From contig JAIXOX010000054.1 of the NCBI GenBank assembly GCA_027486555.1, positions 1-53,262 of the forward strand: DNA of 53,262 nt, in the 5' to 3' direction. The position numbers and the translations under genes are program-made. Below the pieces are notes generated by a model. It was not told where the DNA came from. It saw nothing but the letters and a program-made list of their open reading frames with translations, and made no database searches. Numbering within the stretch: the first letter of the stretch is position 1; the number at the start of each line of letters is the position of its first letter. Origin of the DNA: Comamonadaceae bacterium. Its GTDB lineage: Bacteria > Pseudomonadota > Gammaproteobacteria > Burkholderiales > Burkholderiaceae_C. Shown here piece after piece: positions 29,079-37,503 of the stretch.

Positions 29079-29392
29079 TTGATCCGGCCCAACGATGTTT
29101 GCAACCAGCTTTTTTTGTAGGAGCGACGCCCCCGTCGCGAAAAGCCTCGCAGACCACTGCCCATCGCCCCGGGGGCGGGGCTCCCACAAGAATGCATTGC
29201 GCCTGTGCAATGACAGGCCCTTTCCTTGCAGGCGTTACCGCCTTTTTTGATCCGGACCAACGATATTTGCAATCAGCTTTTTATGTAGGAGCGACGCCCT
29301 CGTCGCGAAAAGCCTCTCAGACCACTGCCCATCGCCCCGGGGGCGGGGCTCCCACAAGAATGCATTGCGCCTGTGCAATGACAAGCTCTTTT
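29079..29392 (+). repeat. Tandem 168-bp duplication carrying two REPIN units
   Basis: Two copies (from 29079 and from 29247) share about 37 bp of leading sequence (TTGATCCGG.CCAACGAT.TTTGCAA.CAGC), the 73-bp REPIN unit (29116-29188 and 29284-29356), and a trailing AAGAATGCATTGCGCCTG-TGCAATGACA. They differ by scattered substitutions. The leading sequence recurs inverted after the third unit at 33312-33350. The whole gap 29031-29451 holds this duplication and no gene. Confidence 0.88.
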
Positions 29393-29451
29393 TCAAAAGG
29401 CCGAATCAACAGGGGTGGGGCCGAATCGAGCAGGCAGCAGAGGCTGTTTGT

Positions 29452-30687
29452 TTATTCAGCGTGCTTGTCCACCAAAGCCTGTGAACAAGCGTGGGCGCTG
29501 GCCCAGGCCCACTGGAAGTTGTAGCCGCCCAGCCAGCCGGTCACGTCGATCACCTCGCCAATGAAGTAAAGCCCCGGTTGCTTGGACTCCATGGTTTGCG
29601 ACGACACATCGCGCGTGTCCACCCCGCCCAGCGTGACCTCGGCTTTTTTGTAGCCCTCGCTGCCCGTGGGGGTGAGGCACCAGCTGGACAAAGCTTCGGC
29701 CAGTTTGTTCAGGGCCTTGTCGGGCACGTCGGCGGCGGTGCGTTGCAGGGCTGGGTCTTGGCTGACCCAGGCCTCGGCCAAGCGGCTGGGCACCAAGCTG
29801 GCCAGTTCGTTGCCCAGCAGTTTTTTGGAGCGCAACTTGGCTTCTTGCAGGCGCTCGGGCAGGTTCACCTCGGGTGCCAGGTTCAGCCGGATCGGTGTGC
29901 CTTCATGCCAGTAGCTGGAAATTTGCAGCACGCCCGGTCCTGACAAGCCCCGGTGTGTGAACAGCAGGTCTTCGTCGAAGTGCATGCGGTTTTTTTTCTC
30001 GCCGGTTTCGATGCCCACAGGCAGCGCCAGACCGGCCAGCTGGGCATAAGGTGCCCAAGCCTCGCCGTCAAAGGTCAAAGGCACCAGGCCGGGGCGGCGC
30101 TCCACCAGGCGCAGACCAAATTGACTGGCGATGCGGTAGCCCCAGTCGCTGGCGCCGATTTTGGGAATGGACAAACCCCCTGTGGCCACCACCAGTGCGG
30201 TGGTTTGCACAACGCCTTGTGGGGTTTGCAGAACGTAGAGGGGGTTGTTGTCAGACGGTGCTTGGACCGCTTGGACAGTTTGAACCGCGCAAGCGCTGCG
30301 AATTTCCACACCCCCTGCGGCGCACTCGGCCAGCAACATGCGGATGATGTCTTCGGCCGAATGGTCACAAAACAGTTGGCCTTTGTGCTTTTCGTGAAAA
30401 GCGATGCCGTGCTTTTGCACCAAATTGATGAAGTCTTGTGGGGTGTAACGCGACAGGGCCGAGCGGCAAAAATGCGGGTTCTGGCTGATGAAGTGCTTTT
30501 GCGGGGCCGAGGCGTCCAGCAGCCGGTTGGTGAAGTTGCAGCGACCGCCGCCCGAGATGCGGATTTTTTCGGCGATCTTGTCGCTGTGGTCGATGACCAG
30601 CACCTTCAGGCCCCGCTGACCTGCCACGCCCGCGCAAAACAAACCGGCAGCCCCGGCACCCACAATCACCACATCCCATGTCTTCAT
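29452..30687 (-). CDS. BaiN/YhiN-family flavoprotein (HI0933-like)
   Basis: The 411-aa NAD(P)/FAD-dependent oxidoreductase has the N-terminal FAD motif DVVIVGAGAAGLFCAG (GxGxxG), then the family signature KIAEKIRISGGGRCNFTN, a middle FEKHKGQLF-like region (FHEKHKGQLFCDHSAEDI) and a C-terminal GLYFIGEVIDVTGWLGGYNFQWAWASA. The family includes YhiN and BaiN; the reaction is not established for most members. The start at 30687 is the family start. It is on the minus strand downstream of yidB with a terminator-like hairpin between. Confidence 0.92.
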   Translation of the reverse strand: MKTWDVVIVGAGAAGLFCAGVAGQRGLKVLVIDHSDKIAEKIRISGGGRCNFTNRLLDASAPQKHFISQNPHFCRSALSRYTPQDFINLVQKHGIAFHEKHKGQLFCDHSAEDIIRMLLAECAAGGVEIRSACAVQTVQAVQAPSDNNPLYVLQTPQGVVQTTALVVATGGLSIPKIGASDWGYRIASQFGLRLVERRPGLVPLTFDGEAWAPYAQLAGLALPVGIETGEKKNRMHFDEDLLFTHRGLSGPGVLQISSYWHEGTPIRLNLAPEVNLPERLQEAKLRSKKLLGNELASLVPSRLAEAWVSQDPALQRTAADVPDKALNKLAEALSSWCLTPTGSEGYKKAEVTLGGVDTRDVSSQTMESKQPGLYFIGEVIDVTGWLGGYNFQWAWASAHACSQALVDKHAE

Positions 30688-30739
30688 GGCCGGAAGTGTA
30701 AAGGGCTGGCGCTTGAAGGCTCGTGGCATTCAAGCGCAA

Positions 30740-30756
30740 AACGCCCTTGGGGCGTT
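30740..30756 (-). terminator. Hairpin after yidB-type gene
   Basis: AACGCCC (30740-30746) and GGGCGTT (30750-30756) form a perfect 7-bp stem with a 3-nt loop. On the minus strand it continues as TTTTGCG, a short U-tract. It lies 13 bp after the DUF937 gene stop. Confidence 0.6.
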
Positions 30757-30769
30757 CACCGGTTCAAAT

Positions 30770-31198
30770 TCAGGACTTCATGAAGCCCTTGAGCATGCCC
30801 ATGCCTTGCGCCATCAGGTCGCCGCTGGGCAATTGGCCGTTCGGTGTGAGTTGGTCAACCAGTCCGGGCAAGTGCTCGGACAGGTTAGAGGCCACTTCGT
30901 TGGCGGACATGCCGGTTTTGGCGGCCAGATCCTGCAAGGGGCCTTGGCCCAAGACCGATTGAATTTGCGCGGCGGAAATGGGCAAGTTGGTGTTGTTGGA
31001 AATCCAAGAAGCAACGATGTCACCCAAGCCGTTTTTCTGGAAAGCACTGACCAAACCGCTGATGCCGCCCAGCTCAGGGTTGTTGATCAAGCCCATCACC
31101 ATTTGCACCATTTTGTCCCCACCCGCACCGCCTTGGCCGGACAGGGCGGCTGTGGCTTGTTGGGCGACTTGGCCTGCGATTGAATCAAAAAGTCCCAT
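30770..31198 (-). CDS. YidB-like DUF937 protein
   Basis: The 142-aa protein matches the DUF937/YidB family: MGLFDSIAGQVAQQAT at the N-terminus, a Gly-rich linker (SGQGGAGGDK), LPISAAQIQSVLG and AAKTGMSANEVASNLSEHLPGLVDQLTPNGQLP. Members are small, Gln/Gly-rich and mostly of unknown function. There is no signal peptide or membrane helix. AGGGAGTTATAC precedes the ATG, a good ribosome binding site. Confidence 0.9.
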   Translation of the reverse strand: MGLFDSIAGQVAQQATAALSGQGGAGGDKMVQMVMGLINNPELGGISGLVSAFQKNGLGDIVASWISNNTNLPISAAQIQSVLGQGPLQDLAAKTGMSANEVASNLSEHLPGLVDQLTPNGQLPSGDLMAQGMGMLKGFMKS

Positions 31199-31313
31199 GT
31201 ATAACTCCCTTTAAGCGGCTAAAAGTACCGCTCGGCGAAGTCTAATGTGTTCATGAACGGGATTCGTCATGCCCCGCTGCAAAATGTTTGAATTTTTAAA
31301 CGGGTGCGGTGTT

Positions 31314-32102
31314 TCAGGCGGTCAATGCCACGGGGAGCAGATGCGCTTGTGGCTTGCCCCAGTCCCGCGCCCCCTGCACCACGTCCCCCACCACGATGAT
31401 GCTGGGGCTTTGCAGGCCTTGCTGGGCCATGGTCTCGACCAGATCACCCAGCGTGGTCAAGGCTTGGCGTTGTTCAGCCAGGCTGGCGTGTTGCACGATG
31501 GCCACGGGTGTTGAGGCGGGCAGGCCCTGCAGCAAACCTTGGCGGATGGTGTCCAGGCTGCTCACGCCCATGTAGATCACCAGCGTCAATTTGGCTTGTC
31601 GGGCCGTAGCGGCCAGTTGCGGCCAGTCGGTGCCGCTGTCGCCGGGCTTGGCGTGGCCGGTCACAAACACCACGCCGTGGGCGTGCTCGCGGTGCGTCAG
31701 CGGTGCGCCCAAGCTGCTCATGCCGGCCAGGCCCGAGGTGATGCCGTTGACCATCTCCACGTCAATGCCTGCTTGGCGCAGGTTTTCGACTTCTTCGCCG
31801 CCCCGCCCAAAGATGAACGGGTCGCCGCCCTTGAGGCGCACCACATGTTCGCCTTCTTGCACGGCGGTGATCATGAGTTTGTCGATGAAGGCCTGCGGCG
31901 TGCTCTTGCAACCGCCGCGCTTGCCCACATGCACGATGCGGGCACTGGGTGAGGCGTGTTCGAGCACAGCCTCGTTGACCAGATCGTCCACCAGCAGCAC
32001 CGTGGCGCTGGCAATGGCCTTGACGGCTTTGAGGGTCAGCAGCTCCGGGTCGCCCGGGCCAGCGCCAACCAGGGTGCAGCGGCCTTGGAGGTGTGGATTC
32101 AC
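31314..32102 (-). CDS. cobA: Uroporphyrinogen-III C-methyltransferase
   Basis: The 262-aa SUMT uses two SAM to make precorrin-2, the branch point to siroheme and cobalamin. Motifs: CTLVGAGPGDPELLTLKA, ARIVHVGKRGG, VVRLKGGDPFIFGRGGEEVE (about residues 85-105), PLTHR and VTGHAKPG. No CysG dehydrogenase/ferrochelatase domain is attached. The start is the GTG at 32102, whose GTGA overlaps the ybiB stop by 4 bp; an ORF reading on upstream is only the other frame of ybiB. Pairing with ybiB is common in Burkholderiales and often tied to nitrate or sulfite assimilation genes, which are not seen here. Confidence 0.95.
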   Translation of the reverse strand: MNPHLQGRCTLVGAGPGDPELLTLKAVKAIASATVLLVDDLVNEAVLEHASPSARIVHVGKRGGCKSTPQAFIDKLMITAVQEGEHVVRLKGGDPFIFGRGGEEVENLRQAGIDVEMVNGITSGLAGMSSLGAPLTHREHAHGVVFVTGHAKPGDSGTDWPQLAATARQAKLTLVIYMGVSSLDTIRQGLLQGLPASTPVAIVQHASLAEQRQALTTLGDLVETMAQQGLQSPSIIVVGDVVQGARDWGKPQAHLLPVALTA

Positions 32103-32998
32103 CGGATCACCTCGCGCAGGATGTGTTCGACTTGCATGGCAATCGCCACGGGCACCGGCAACGAGCCCTGAAGCACCTGTTCGGTGTAAAGGGCGGTTGC
32201 TGCAGCGTCGGTCGTGGGCAGTTCGGGCATTTGCAGCAGCGAGCCTTCTTTTTGCTCTTGCACGCGCCGTGTTTGGCCGTCTTTGAAAACGTCCATTGCC
32301 GGGGTGCGGCGGGCATCGGCCACGCTCTCGCCTTCGGTGCCGCGCAGCAGCAGGGCGTGCTGGCCGGTCAGGGCAAAAGTGGCCGACATCGACAGCAAAT
32401 ATTCGGGATGCGTGTAGCTGCTCACCACCAATGCGGGACCATTGCAGGGGTTCATGAGTTTGACCAAGCTGTGACCCGGGTTGCGCAGACCGACCACCCG
32501 GCGCACGGCCAGCAGGCGTTCCAGCCCGGGGTGCAAATCGCCTGTGGGAATGCACTGCACTTGCCCGGCGGCCGCAGGGCGCACAGGGGCCGCTGCATTC
32601 ACGCCCAAGTGTGCAAATACGGCTTGGCTGCTCACGCGTTTGTCTTCGGTGGCCGCGCCGTGAACCACCACAGCCACGCCTTCGCGGGCCAGCAGCAGCG
32701 CCAAGAGTGGCGTGAGCACCGGCAGCTTGCGCGCACCGTTGTAGCTGGGCAGCACCACAGTGGGTGTTTGGCCGATGGTGACCTTGTTCAGCCGCGCATG
32801 GGTGGCGTCGAGAAAACCGGCCATCTCTTCGGGCGTTTCGCCCTTGATGCGCATGGCGATGCAAAACGCGCCCAACTCCAGGTCGCTCACCTGCTGGTCG
32901 AGGATCTGGCCCATCAGGTCGGTGGCCTGTGCGCGGTTGAGTGCACGCGCGCCGTCTTTGCCGCGCCCGATGTCCTTGATGTAGTGGCTGATTCCCAT
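32099..32998 (-). CDS. ybiB: YbiB-type DNA-binding protein (TrpD2 family)
   Basis: The 299-aa protein resembles glycosyltransferase-fold TrpD2/YbiB proteins, which bind nucleic acid and lack anthranilate phosphoribosyltransferase activity. Matches with E. coli YbiB: HYIKDIGRGKDGARALNRAQA, QVSDLELGAFCIAMRIKGET, PSYNGARKLPVLTPLLALLL and LLLRGTEGE. The start at 32998 (MGISHYIKDIGRGK) aligns with E. coli; 33022 is an in-frame alternative. Its stop overlaps the cobA start. Three tandem REPIN units lie upstream, between its start and the ModA-like gene. Confidence 0.9.
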   Translation of the reverse strand: MGISHYIKDIGRGKDGARALNRAQATDLMGQILDQQVSDLELGAFCIAMRIKGETPEEMAGFLDATHARLNKVTIGQTPTVVLPSYNGARKLPVLTPLLALLLAREGVAVVVHGAATEDKRVSSQAVFAHLGVNAAAPVRPAAAGQVQCIPTGDLHPGLERLLAVRRVVGLRNPGHSLVKLMNPCNGPALVVSSYTHPEYLLSMSATFALTGQHALLLRGTEGESVADARRTPAMDVFKDGQTRRVQEQKEGSLLQMPELPTTDAAATALYTEQVLQGSLPVPVAIAMQVEHILREVIR

Positions 32999-33058
32999 TA
33001 TGCGAATTGTGGCGGAATCCATCTAACCGTTCGTTATATGGGTATGTCCATTGCCTTT

Positions 33059-33312
33059 TGTGGGAGCCCCGCCTCGGGGCGATGGGTGGTTGTCTGCGAG
33101 GCTTATCGCGACGGGGGCGTCGCTTCTACAGGGGATGGTCCTGCCTTTTGTGGGAGCCCCGCCCTCGGGGCGATGGGGGGTGGTCTGCGAGGCTTATCGC
33201 GACGGGGGCGCCGCTCCTACAGGGGATGGTCCTGCATTTTGTGGGAGCCCCGCCCTCGGGGCGATGGGTCGTGGTCTGCGAGGCTTTTCGCGACGGGGGC
33301 GTCGCACCTACA
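33059..33312 (-). repeat. Three tandem REPIN units (33059, 33149, 33240)
   Basis: Units 33059-33130, 33149-33221 and 33240-33312 are the same family as at 4-168, inverted in orientation, with a 90-91-bp period and a shared spacer (GGGGATGGTCCTGC.TTT). Each begins TGTGGGAGC and ends in (C/T)CTACA. After the last unit, TGCAAACACCATCGGGCCAGATCA matches the inverted leading sequence of the 29079 duplication. The gap 32999-33359 holds these repeats and no gene. Confidence 0.88.
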
Positions 33313-33359
33313 AACAAGTGTTCATGCAAACACCATCGGGCCAGATCAATGGGCTGTGC

Positions 33360-34049
33360 TCAAGCCGCCTGCATGCCGTGACGCACCTTGGTGTCGGCAC
33401 AAGCGGCCGATGCCCAGAATGCCAGCATGGTGCGCACGGCATCCGCTTGGCTGCTGGTGGCCGCCACCGAGCCCGAGAAGGTGGTGATGATCTCCACCGC
33501 CTGCGGCAAACCGCCGACGATGGTGATGCCCGGCACGCCCAGCATTTCGCTCAGCTGCTGAAAGCCCAGTGCCACCTCACCTTGCGCTACCAAAGAACCC
33601 ACAGGGACGCCGGGTTTGGCTTGCACGATGCGGGGGGCGATGGTGTCGGCGATGCCCCAGGCCTCGAACTGTTTGGCCAGCTGCACGCCGCTCGGGCCCG
33701 TGGAATAGCCCAGCGTGGGTGCGGCCAGAATGGCGGCTTTGAGTGCGGCTTCGGTCGAGATGTCGGGCAGGGGCTGGCCCACAGGCACGGCCACCGCCAC
33801 GCCCGAGCGCACCAGGTCGGCGCGGCTGCCGGCCAGCACATGGCCGCTGGCGACAAGTTTGTCGATGGCGTCGCTGGCCAGCACCACGACGTCAAAATTT
33901 TCGCCCGCTTGCACCCGCTTGGCCGCATCGACGCCGCCAACCGACTCGACCAGCACTTGAACGTCAGGCGCTTGTGCTGTGTACAGCGCCACCAGGTCGG
34001 CCAACAGCGGCTTGGTGGCCATGGAGGAAATCAGTCGGAGTGTGGTCAT
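33360..34049 (-). CDS. ModA-like substrate-binding domain protein
   Basis: The 229-aa protein has a type II periplasmic-binding fold like molybdate receptors: [26 protein letters not shown], then [23 protein letters not shown], a [16 protein letters not shown] segment and [20 protein letters not shown]. No signal peptide or lipobox is visible: the N-terminus passes directly into the first beta-strand. It may be cytoplasmic, possibly binding a small oxyanion or another ligand. No modBC genes are nearby. It is isolated between repeats, with cobA/ybiB downstream and tsaD divergent upstream. Confidence 0.82.
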   Translation of the reverse strand: MTTLRLISSMATKPLLADLVALYTAQAPDVQVLVESVGGVDAAKRVQAGENFDVVVLASDAIDKLVASGHVLAGSRADLVRSGVAVAVPVGQPLPDISTEAALKAAILAAPTLGYSTGPSGVQLAKQFEAWGIADTIAPRIVQAKPGVPVGSLVAQGEVALGFQQLSEMLGVPGITIVGGLPQAVEIITTFSGSVAATSSQADAVRTMLAFWASAACADTKVRHGMQAA

Positions 34050-34075
34050 GTTGGGGCTTTAATTGGGGGCTTTTT

Positions 34076-34138
34076 TTGGGAGCGACGCCCTCGTCGCGAT
34101 GGACTGCGGGGTTTCGCAACCAGGGCGTCGATCCCACA
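34076..34138 (+). repeat. Degenerate REPIN-like unit (63 bp)
   Basis: The first half TTGGGAGCGACGCCCTCGTC-GCGA is a good REP. The second half (CAGGGCGTCGATCCCACA) is decayed, and the unit is 10 bp shorter than the others. It lies between the ModA-like gene and tsaD. Confidence 0.7.
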
Positions 34139-34192
34139 GGGATTATGGCCAAGGGCCAAGTCAGCACCCATGCCCCGCTTAAACTCGCTGCT

Positions 34193-35242
34193 ATGCGAAT
34201 TTTGGGTATCGAATCTTCTTGCGACGAAACCGGCGTGGCCTTGGTCGAGACCACTGGCGAGGCTTTGCCGCGTTTGTTGTCGCACGCCTTGTACAGCCAA
34301 ATCGAGATGCACCAGGCCTATGGCGGTGTGGTGCCCGAGTTAGCCAGCCGCGACCACATCCGCCGGGTGCTGCCGCTCACGCGCCAGGTGCTGGCTGAGG
34401 CGGGCGCGACTTTGGCCGAGGTCGATGTGGTGGCCTACACCCGTGGGCCGGGGCTGGCCGGAGCTTTGCTGGTGGGCTCAGGCGTGGCCTGTGCGCTGGC
34501 TGCTGCCTTGGGCAAGCCGGTGCTGGGCGTGCACCACTTGGAGGGCCATTTGCTCTCGCCCTTTTTGAGCGCCGACCCGCCCGAGTTCCCCTTCATCGCC
34601 TTGCTCGTTTCTGGCGGGCACACCCAGCTGATGCGGGTGGACGCGGTGGGTCGCTACGAGCTGCTGGGCGAGACGATTGACGACGCCGCAGGCGAAGCCT
34701 TTGACAAGTCGGCCAAGCTCATGGGCTTGCCTTACCCGGGTGGCCCGGGCCTGTCGCGCCTGGCCGAGCGGGGCAATCCGGCGGCCTACAAACTGCCCCG
34801 ACCTTTGCTGCACAGCGGCGACTTTGATTTTTCATTTGCGGGCCTCAAGACCGCCGTGCTCACGCAAAGCCAAAAAATTGGCCCTGCCGCCCACACCGAA
34901 GGCGCGTCAGAGCGGGCCGATTTGGCGGCCTCTACCCAAGCGGCGATTGTGGAGGTGCTGGTCAAAAAATCCATGAACGCGCTCAAGGCCTCGGGCATGA
35001 AGCGTTTGGTGGTGGCGGGGGGCGTGGGGGCCAACCGCGAGCTGCGGGCGCAGTTGAATGCTGCCTGCGCCAAAGCCCATGTTCGTGTGCATTACCCCGA
35101 GCTGCACCTGTGCACCGACAACGGCGCCATGATCGCCATGGCCGCTGCCATGCGCTTGCAGTCGGGCGCGCAGGTGGCCGAGGCGCGTTACAGCTTTGAT
35201 GTGAAACCGCGTTGGCCTTTGCATGAGCTGGCCGCCTCTTGA
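34193..35242 (+). CDS. tsaD: tRNA N6-adenosine threonylcarbamoyltransferase TsaD
   Basis: The 349-aa Kae1/Qri7/TsaD protein transfers the threonylcarbamoyl group to A37 of ANN-decoding tRNAs, with TsaB, TsaE and TsaC. It has the N-terminal ASKHA motif [15 protein letters not shown], the metal motif HHLEGH (His115, His119), [31 protein letters not shown], and a C-terminal [11 protein letters not shown] with the third metal ligand Asp. The start at 34193 follows a degenerate REPIN unit; the longer reading frame before it runs antisense through the ModA-like gene. Essential in most bacteria. Confidence 0.98.
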   Translation: MRILGIESSCDETGVALVETTGEALPRLLSHALYSQIEMHQAYGGVVPELASRDHIRRVLPLTRQVLAEAGATLAEVDVVAYTRGPGLAGALLVGSGVACALAAALGKPVLGVHHLEGHLLSPFLSADPPEFPFIALLVSGGHTQLMRVDAVGRYELLGETIDDAAGEAFDKSAKLMGLPYPGGPGLSRLAERGNPAAYKLPRPLLHSGDFDFSFAGLKTAVLTQSQKIGPAAHTEGASERADLAASTQAAIVEVLVKKSMNALKASGMKRLVVAGGVGANRELRAQLNAACAKAHVRVHYPELHLCTDNGAMIAMAAAMRLQSGAQVAEARYSFDVKPRWPLHELAAS

Positions 35243-35370
35243 GTCACCCCAAAAGCTGGCAAAACAAGCCCGGCTCAAATGCGGGTTAACCCGAATTTCT
35301 GTGCCTTGACTGGTTAAACTTCGGCCCTTTGCTTGCGTGGGCCGGGTGACGGTCCCGCGCCACTGTTGCC

Positions 35371-36651
35371 ATGCATCCATTGCCTTTTTTCTCGCGACGC
35401 GCCCTCTTGTCCTGCGCTTTGTTGCTGTGTTGTGTCCCCGCCCATGCCCTGTCGCCCACACCCATCCGCTTGGCTTTGATCGAGGGCCTGAGCGGCCCCT
35501 TTGGCAACACGGGCGAGGCCGTGGTGCGCAACATTGCCTGGGCGGTGGAACGTGTCAATGCGCGCGGCGGCGTCAAGACCGCGCAGGGCCTGCGCCCCAT
35601 GGTGCTGGAGCGCTACGACAGCAAGGGCCAAAGCGAAGAAGCTTTGTCGGCGCTCAAATCGGCCATCGACGACGGCGCTCAGGTGGTTTTGCAAGGCAAT
35701 TCGTCTGCCAACGCGGCCGCCTTGATCGACGCCATCAACAAACACAACGAACGCGAACCGGGCAAGCGCGTGCTGTTTTTGAACTATTCGGCGGTGGACC
35801 CGGCGCTGACCAACGAAAAGTGCAGCTTTTGGCACTTCCGTTTTGACGCCCATGCCGACATGCGCATGACCGCTTTGATGCAAGTGCTGCGCGAGGACAA
35901 ACCCGTCAAATCGGTTTACCTGATCGGCCAGGACTACAGCTTTGGCCAGGCCGTGTTGCGCGAGGCCAAACGTCAGTTGGCTGAACAACGCCCTGATGTG
36001 AAAGTGGTGGGCGATGAGCTGCACCCCATGGGCCGGGTGAAAGACTTTTTGCCCTATGCCGCCAAAATCAAGGCCAGCGGGGCGCAAGCGGTCATCACCG
36101 GCAACTGGGGCAATGACCTGACGCTCTTGGTCAAGGCGGCGCGAGAAGCGGGCTACGAAGGCAAGTTCTACACCTTTTATGGCAACGCCCTGGGCGCGCC
36201 TGCGGCCATTGGCGAGGCCGGTGTGGGCCGAGTGATTGCGGTGGCCGATTGGCTGCCCAATGTGCCGGGCAAGGCCAGCGAGGCGTTTTACCAAGCCTTT
36301 CGCCAGCGCTTTTCCAAACCGACCGACGACTATGTCCATGTGCGCATGCAATTGATGGTGGAGGCCTTGGCCCAATCCATCGAAAAAGCAGGACACACCG
36401 ATCCTTTGGCGGTGGCCTTGCAGCTCGAAAAATCCCGTGTCAGCATTGCCGGGCAAGGTGGCCAGATGCGTGCCGAAGACCACCAGTTTCAGCAAGCCCT
36501 GGTGGTGGGCCTCATGGAACGCCAAGGCTCGCCCGGCGTGCCTTTTGACGTCGAGGGCTCGGGCTACGGCTTCAAAGTGGTGCGCCAAATTTCAGCCGAG
36601 CAGGCCCGTTTGCCCACCACATGCAAGATGCAGCGCCCGGCCGGTGCTTGA
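35371..36651 (+). CDS. Branched-chain-amino-acid-type (LIV) periplasmic receptor
   Basis: The 426-aa protein has a signal peptide (FFSRRALLSCALLLCCVPAHA, cleavage before LSPT) and Peripla_BP_6 features: IRLALIEGLSGPFGNTGEAVVRNIAWAVERVNARGGV, LFLNYSAVDPALT and VYLIGQDYSFGQAVLREAKRQL. No livHMGF genes are nearby, so it is an orphan receptor. It follows tsaD on the same strand after 128 bp, and probably has its own promoter in that gap. The ligand is unknown. Confidence 0.9.
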   Translation: MHPLPFFSRRALLSCALLLCCVPAHALSPTPIRLALIEGLSGPFGNTGEAVVRNIAWAVERVNARGGVKTAQGLRPMVLERYDSKGQSEEALSALKSAIDDGAQVVLQGNSSANAAALIDAINKHNEREPGKRVLFLNYSAVDPALTNEKCSFWHFRFDAHADMRMTALMQVLREDKPVKSVYLIGQDYSFGQAVLREAKRQLAEQRPDVKVVGDELHPMGRVKDFLPYAAKIKASGAQAVITGNWGNDLTLLVKAAREAGYEGKFYTFYGNALGAPAAIGEAGVGRVIAVADWLPNVPGKASEAFYQAFRQRFSKPTDDYVHVRMQLMVEALAQSIEKAGHTDPLAVALQLEKSRVSIAGQGGQMRAEDHQFQQALVVGLMERQGSPGVPFDVEGSGYGFKVVRQISAEQARLPTTCKMQRPAGA

Positions 36652-36874
36652 CTTGTTGAGCCTTCGCTGTCGGCTTTTGGATCAATTGAAACAGGATGTA
36701 ATAAGTCGTTAAACAGCCTTTTTTAAATCAAAATTGATTATTAAGATATAAAAAATTGTGAAATCGTTGACGAAGTGACTTTTCAAAAAAGTCATGACAA
36801 CTGGTTTTCATCGGCCCCGATGCCCCGGGCACATCTTTTTTAAATTTGTTTGAACCCCTCAAAAGGCCCCAGTC
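36652..36874. other. AT-rich intergenic region with inverted repeats
   Basis: The 223-bp gap is much more AT-rich than its surroundings. It contains TGACTTTT-CAA-AAAAGTCA (36776-36794), a perfect 8-bp-arm inverted repeat, and AATCAA-AA-TTGATT near 36727-36740. No gene is seen. It may hold the promoter of the following unrecognised gene. Confidence 0.5.
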
Positions 36875-37486
36875 ATGACGCTCGAAAATTACTTCAACAG
36901 CAGTTTTCAATCCGACGTTGCCAAGTTGCAATTCCGGGACGTCCCCCAAGTTCTGAAGGACATTCTTCAAGACCAGGAGCTGGTTTTATTTGGCGGCAAA
37001 AATTGGTCCACGGTTGACGAAGACCTGGCCCTCATTGATCCCGGGAATCGGCCGCAGTTCATACTTTGCCTTTTTGTGCTGGTGGCCACAGACCAGTGCA
37101 TGCAGTCTTATTTCAAAGCCCATTACCCACACTGGCGAAGCCAGACCGGTTACCCCAAATTTGGCTGGACCCGTTTTGGCCTTTACAACGAAAACCCTTT
37201 AAAGCTTCTCTCGGTGCCCGATGCGGCAGGGCTGGTCGATGCCGAGCTGTGCAGTGCCTTGCTGCCAGAATTCGTGGCCTTTTATCGCCAGCAGATTCAG
37301 GATTACGTCGGGCTGCATTGCCCTGAACTGACAGCCGAGCACTTCTTTGGCAAGTTGTGCCGAGACGCCATTTTTGAGCTCAACGAGGGCACGCTGCTGC
37401 CCGTCTTCAAGCAGGCCATGTACCCCCTGATGCAAGCCGATGCATGCCCGGACAATGCCGATGATGCCTACCTGATGGCTGCCTGA
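36875..37486 (+). CDS. Unrecognised 203-aa protein
   Basis: I do not recognise this family. The protein is soluble-looking, without a signal peptide or membrane segment, acidic near the C-terminus, and rich in aromatic residues (YFKAHYPHWRSQTGYPKFGWTRFGLYNENP, about residues 80-109). An AAAAGG sequence precedes the ATG, and a strongly AT-rich gap lies upstream. It is not clearly linked to its neighbours: the preceding receptor gene is 223 bp away and the next gene converges. It could be a recently acquired or lineage-specific gene. Coding is supported by an uninterrupted frame and plausible composition only. Confidence 0.75.
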   Translation: MTLENYFNSSFQSDVAKLQFRDVPQVLKDILQDQELVLFGGKNWSTVDEDLALIDPGNRPQFILCLFVLVATDQCMQSYFKAHYPHWRSQTGYPKFGWTRFGLYNENPLKLLSVPDAAGLVDAELCSALLPEFVAFYRQQIQDYVGLHCPELTAEHFFGKLCRDAIFELNEGTLLPVFKQAMYPLMQADACPDNADDAYLMAA

Positions 37487-37503
37487 AGCCGATACGCCTG
37501 TGC

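Noticed and set aside
29099..29524. A 141-aa plus-strand ORF in the 29 kb repeat duplication
   Set aside because: It is a translation of the two REPIN copies and runs into the 3' end of the BaiN-like gene.
32093..33487. A 464-aa plus-strand ORF crossing ybiB and the REPIN units, with repeated peptide pieces such as FCGSPA and RRGRR
   Set aside because: The repetitive peptide is a translation of the tandem DNA repeats, and the rest is antisense to ybiB.
33743..34192. N-terminal extension of the tsaD frame
   Set aside because: It is antisense to the ModA-like gene; TsaD begins at the conserved [13 protein letters not shown].
33051..34343. A 430-aa plus-strand ORF through the repeats and the ModA-like gene
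   Set aside because: It is antisense to the ModA-like gene and repeat-derived; no domain matches.
36819..36841. A terminator-like GATGCCCCGGGCACATC followed by T6
   Set aside because: The stem has too few consistent pairs and needs bulges; not listed as a terminator.
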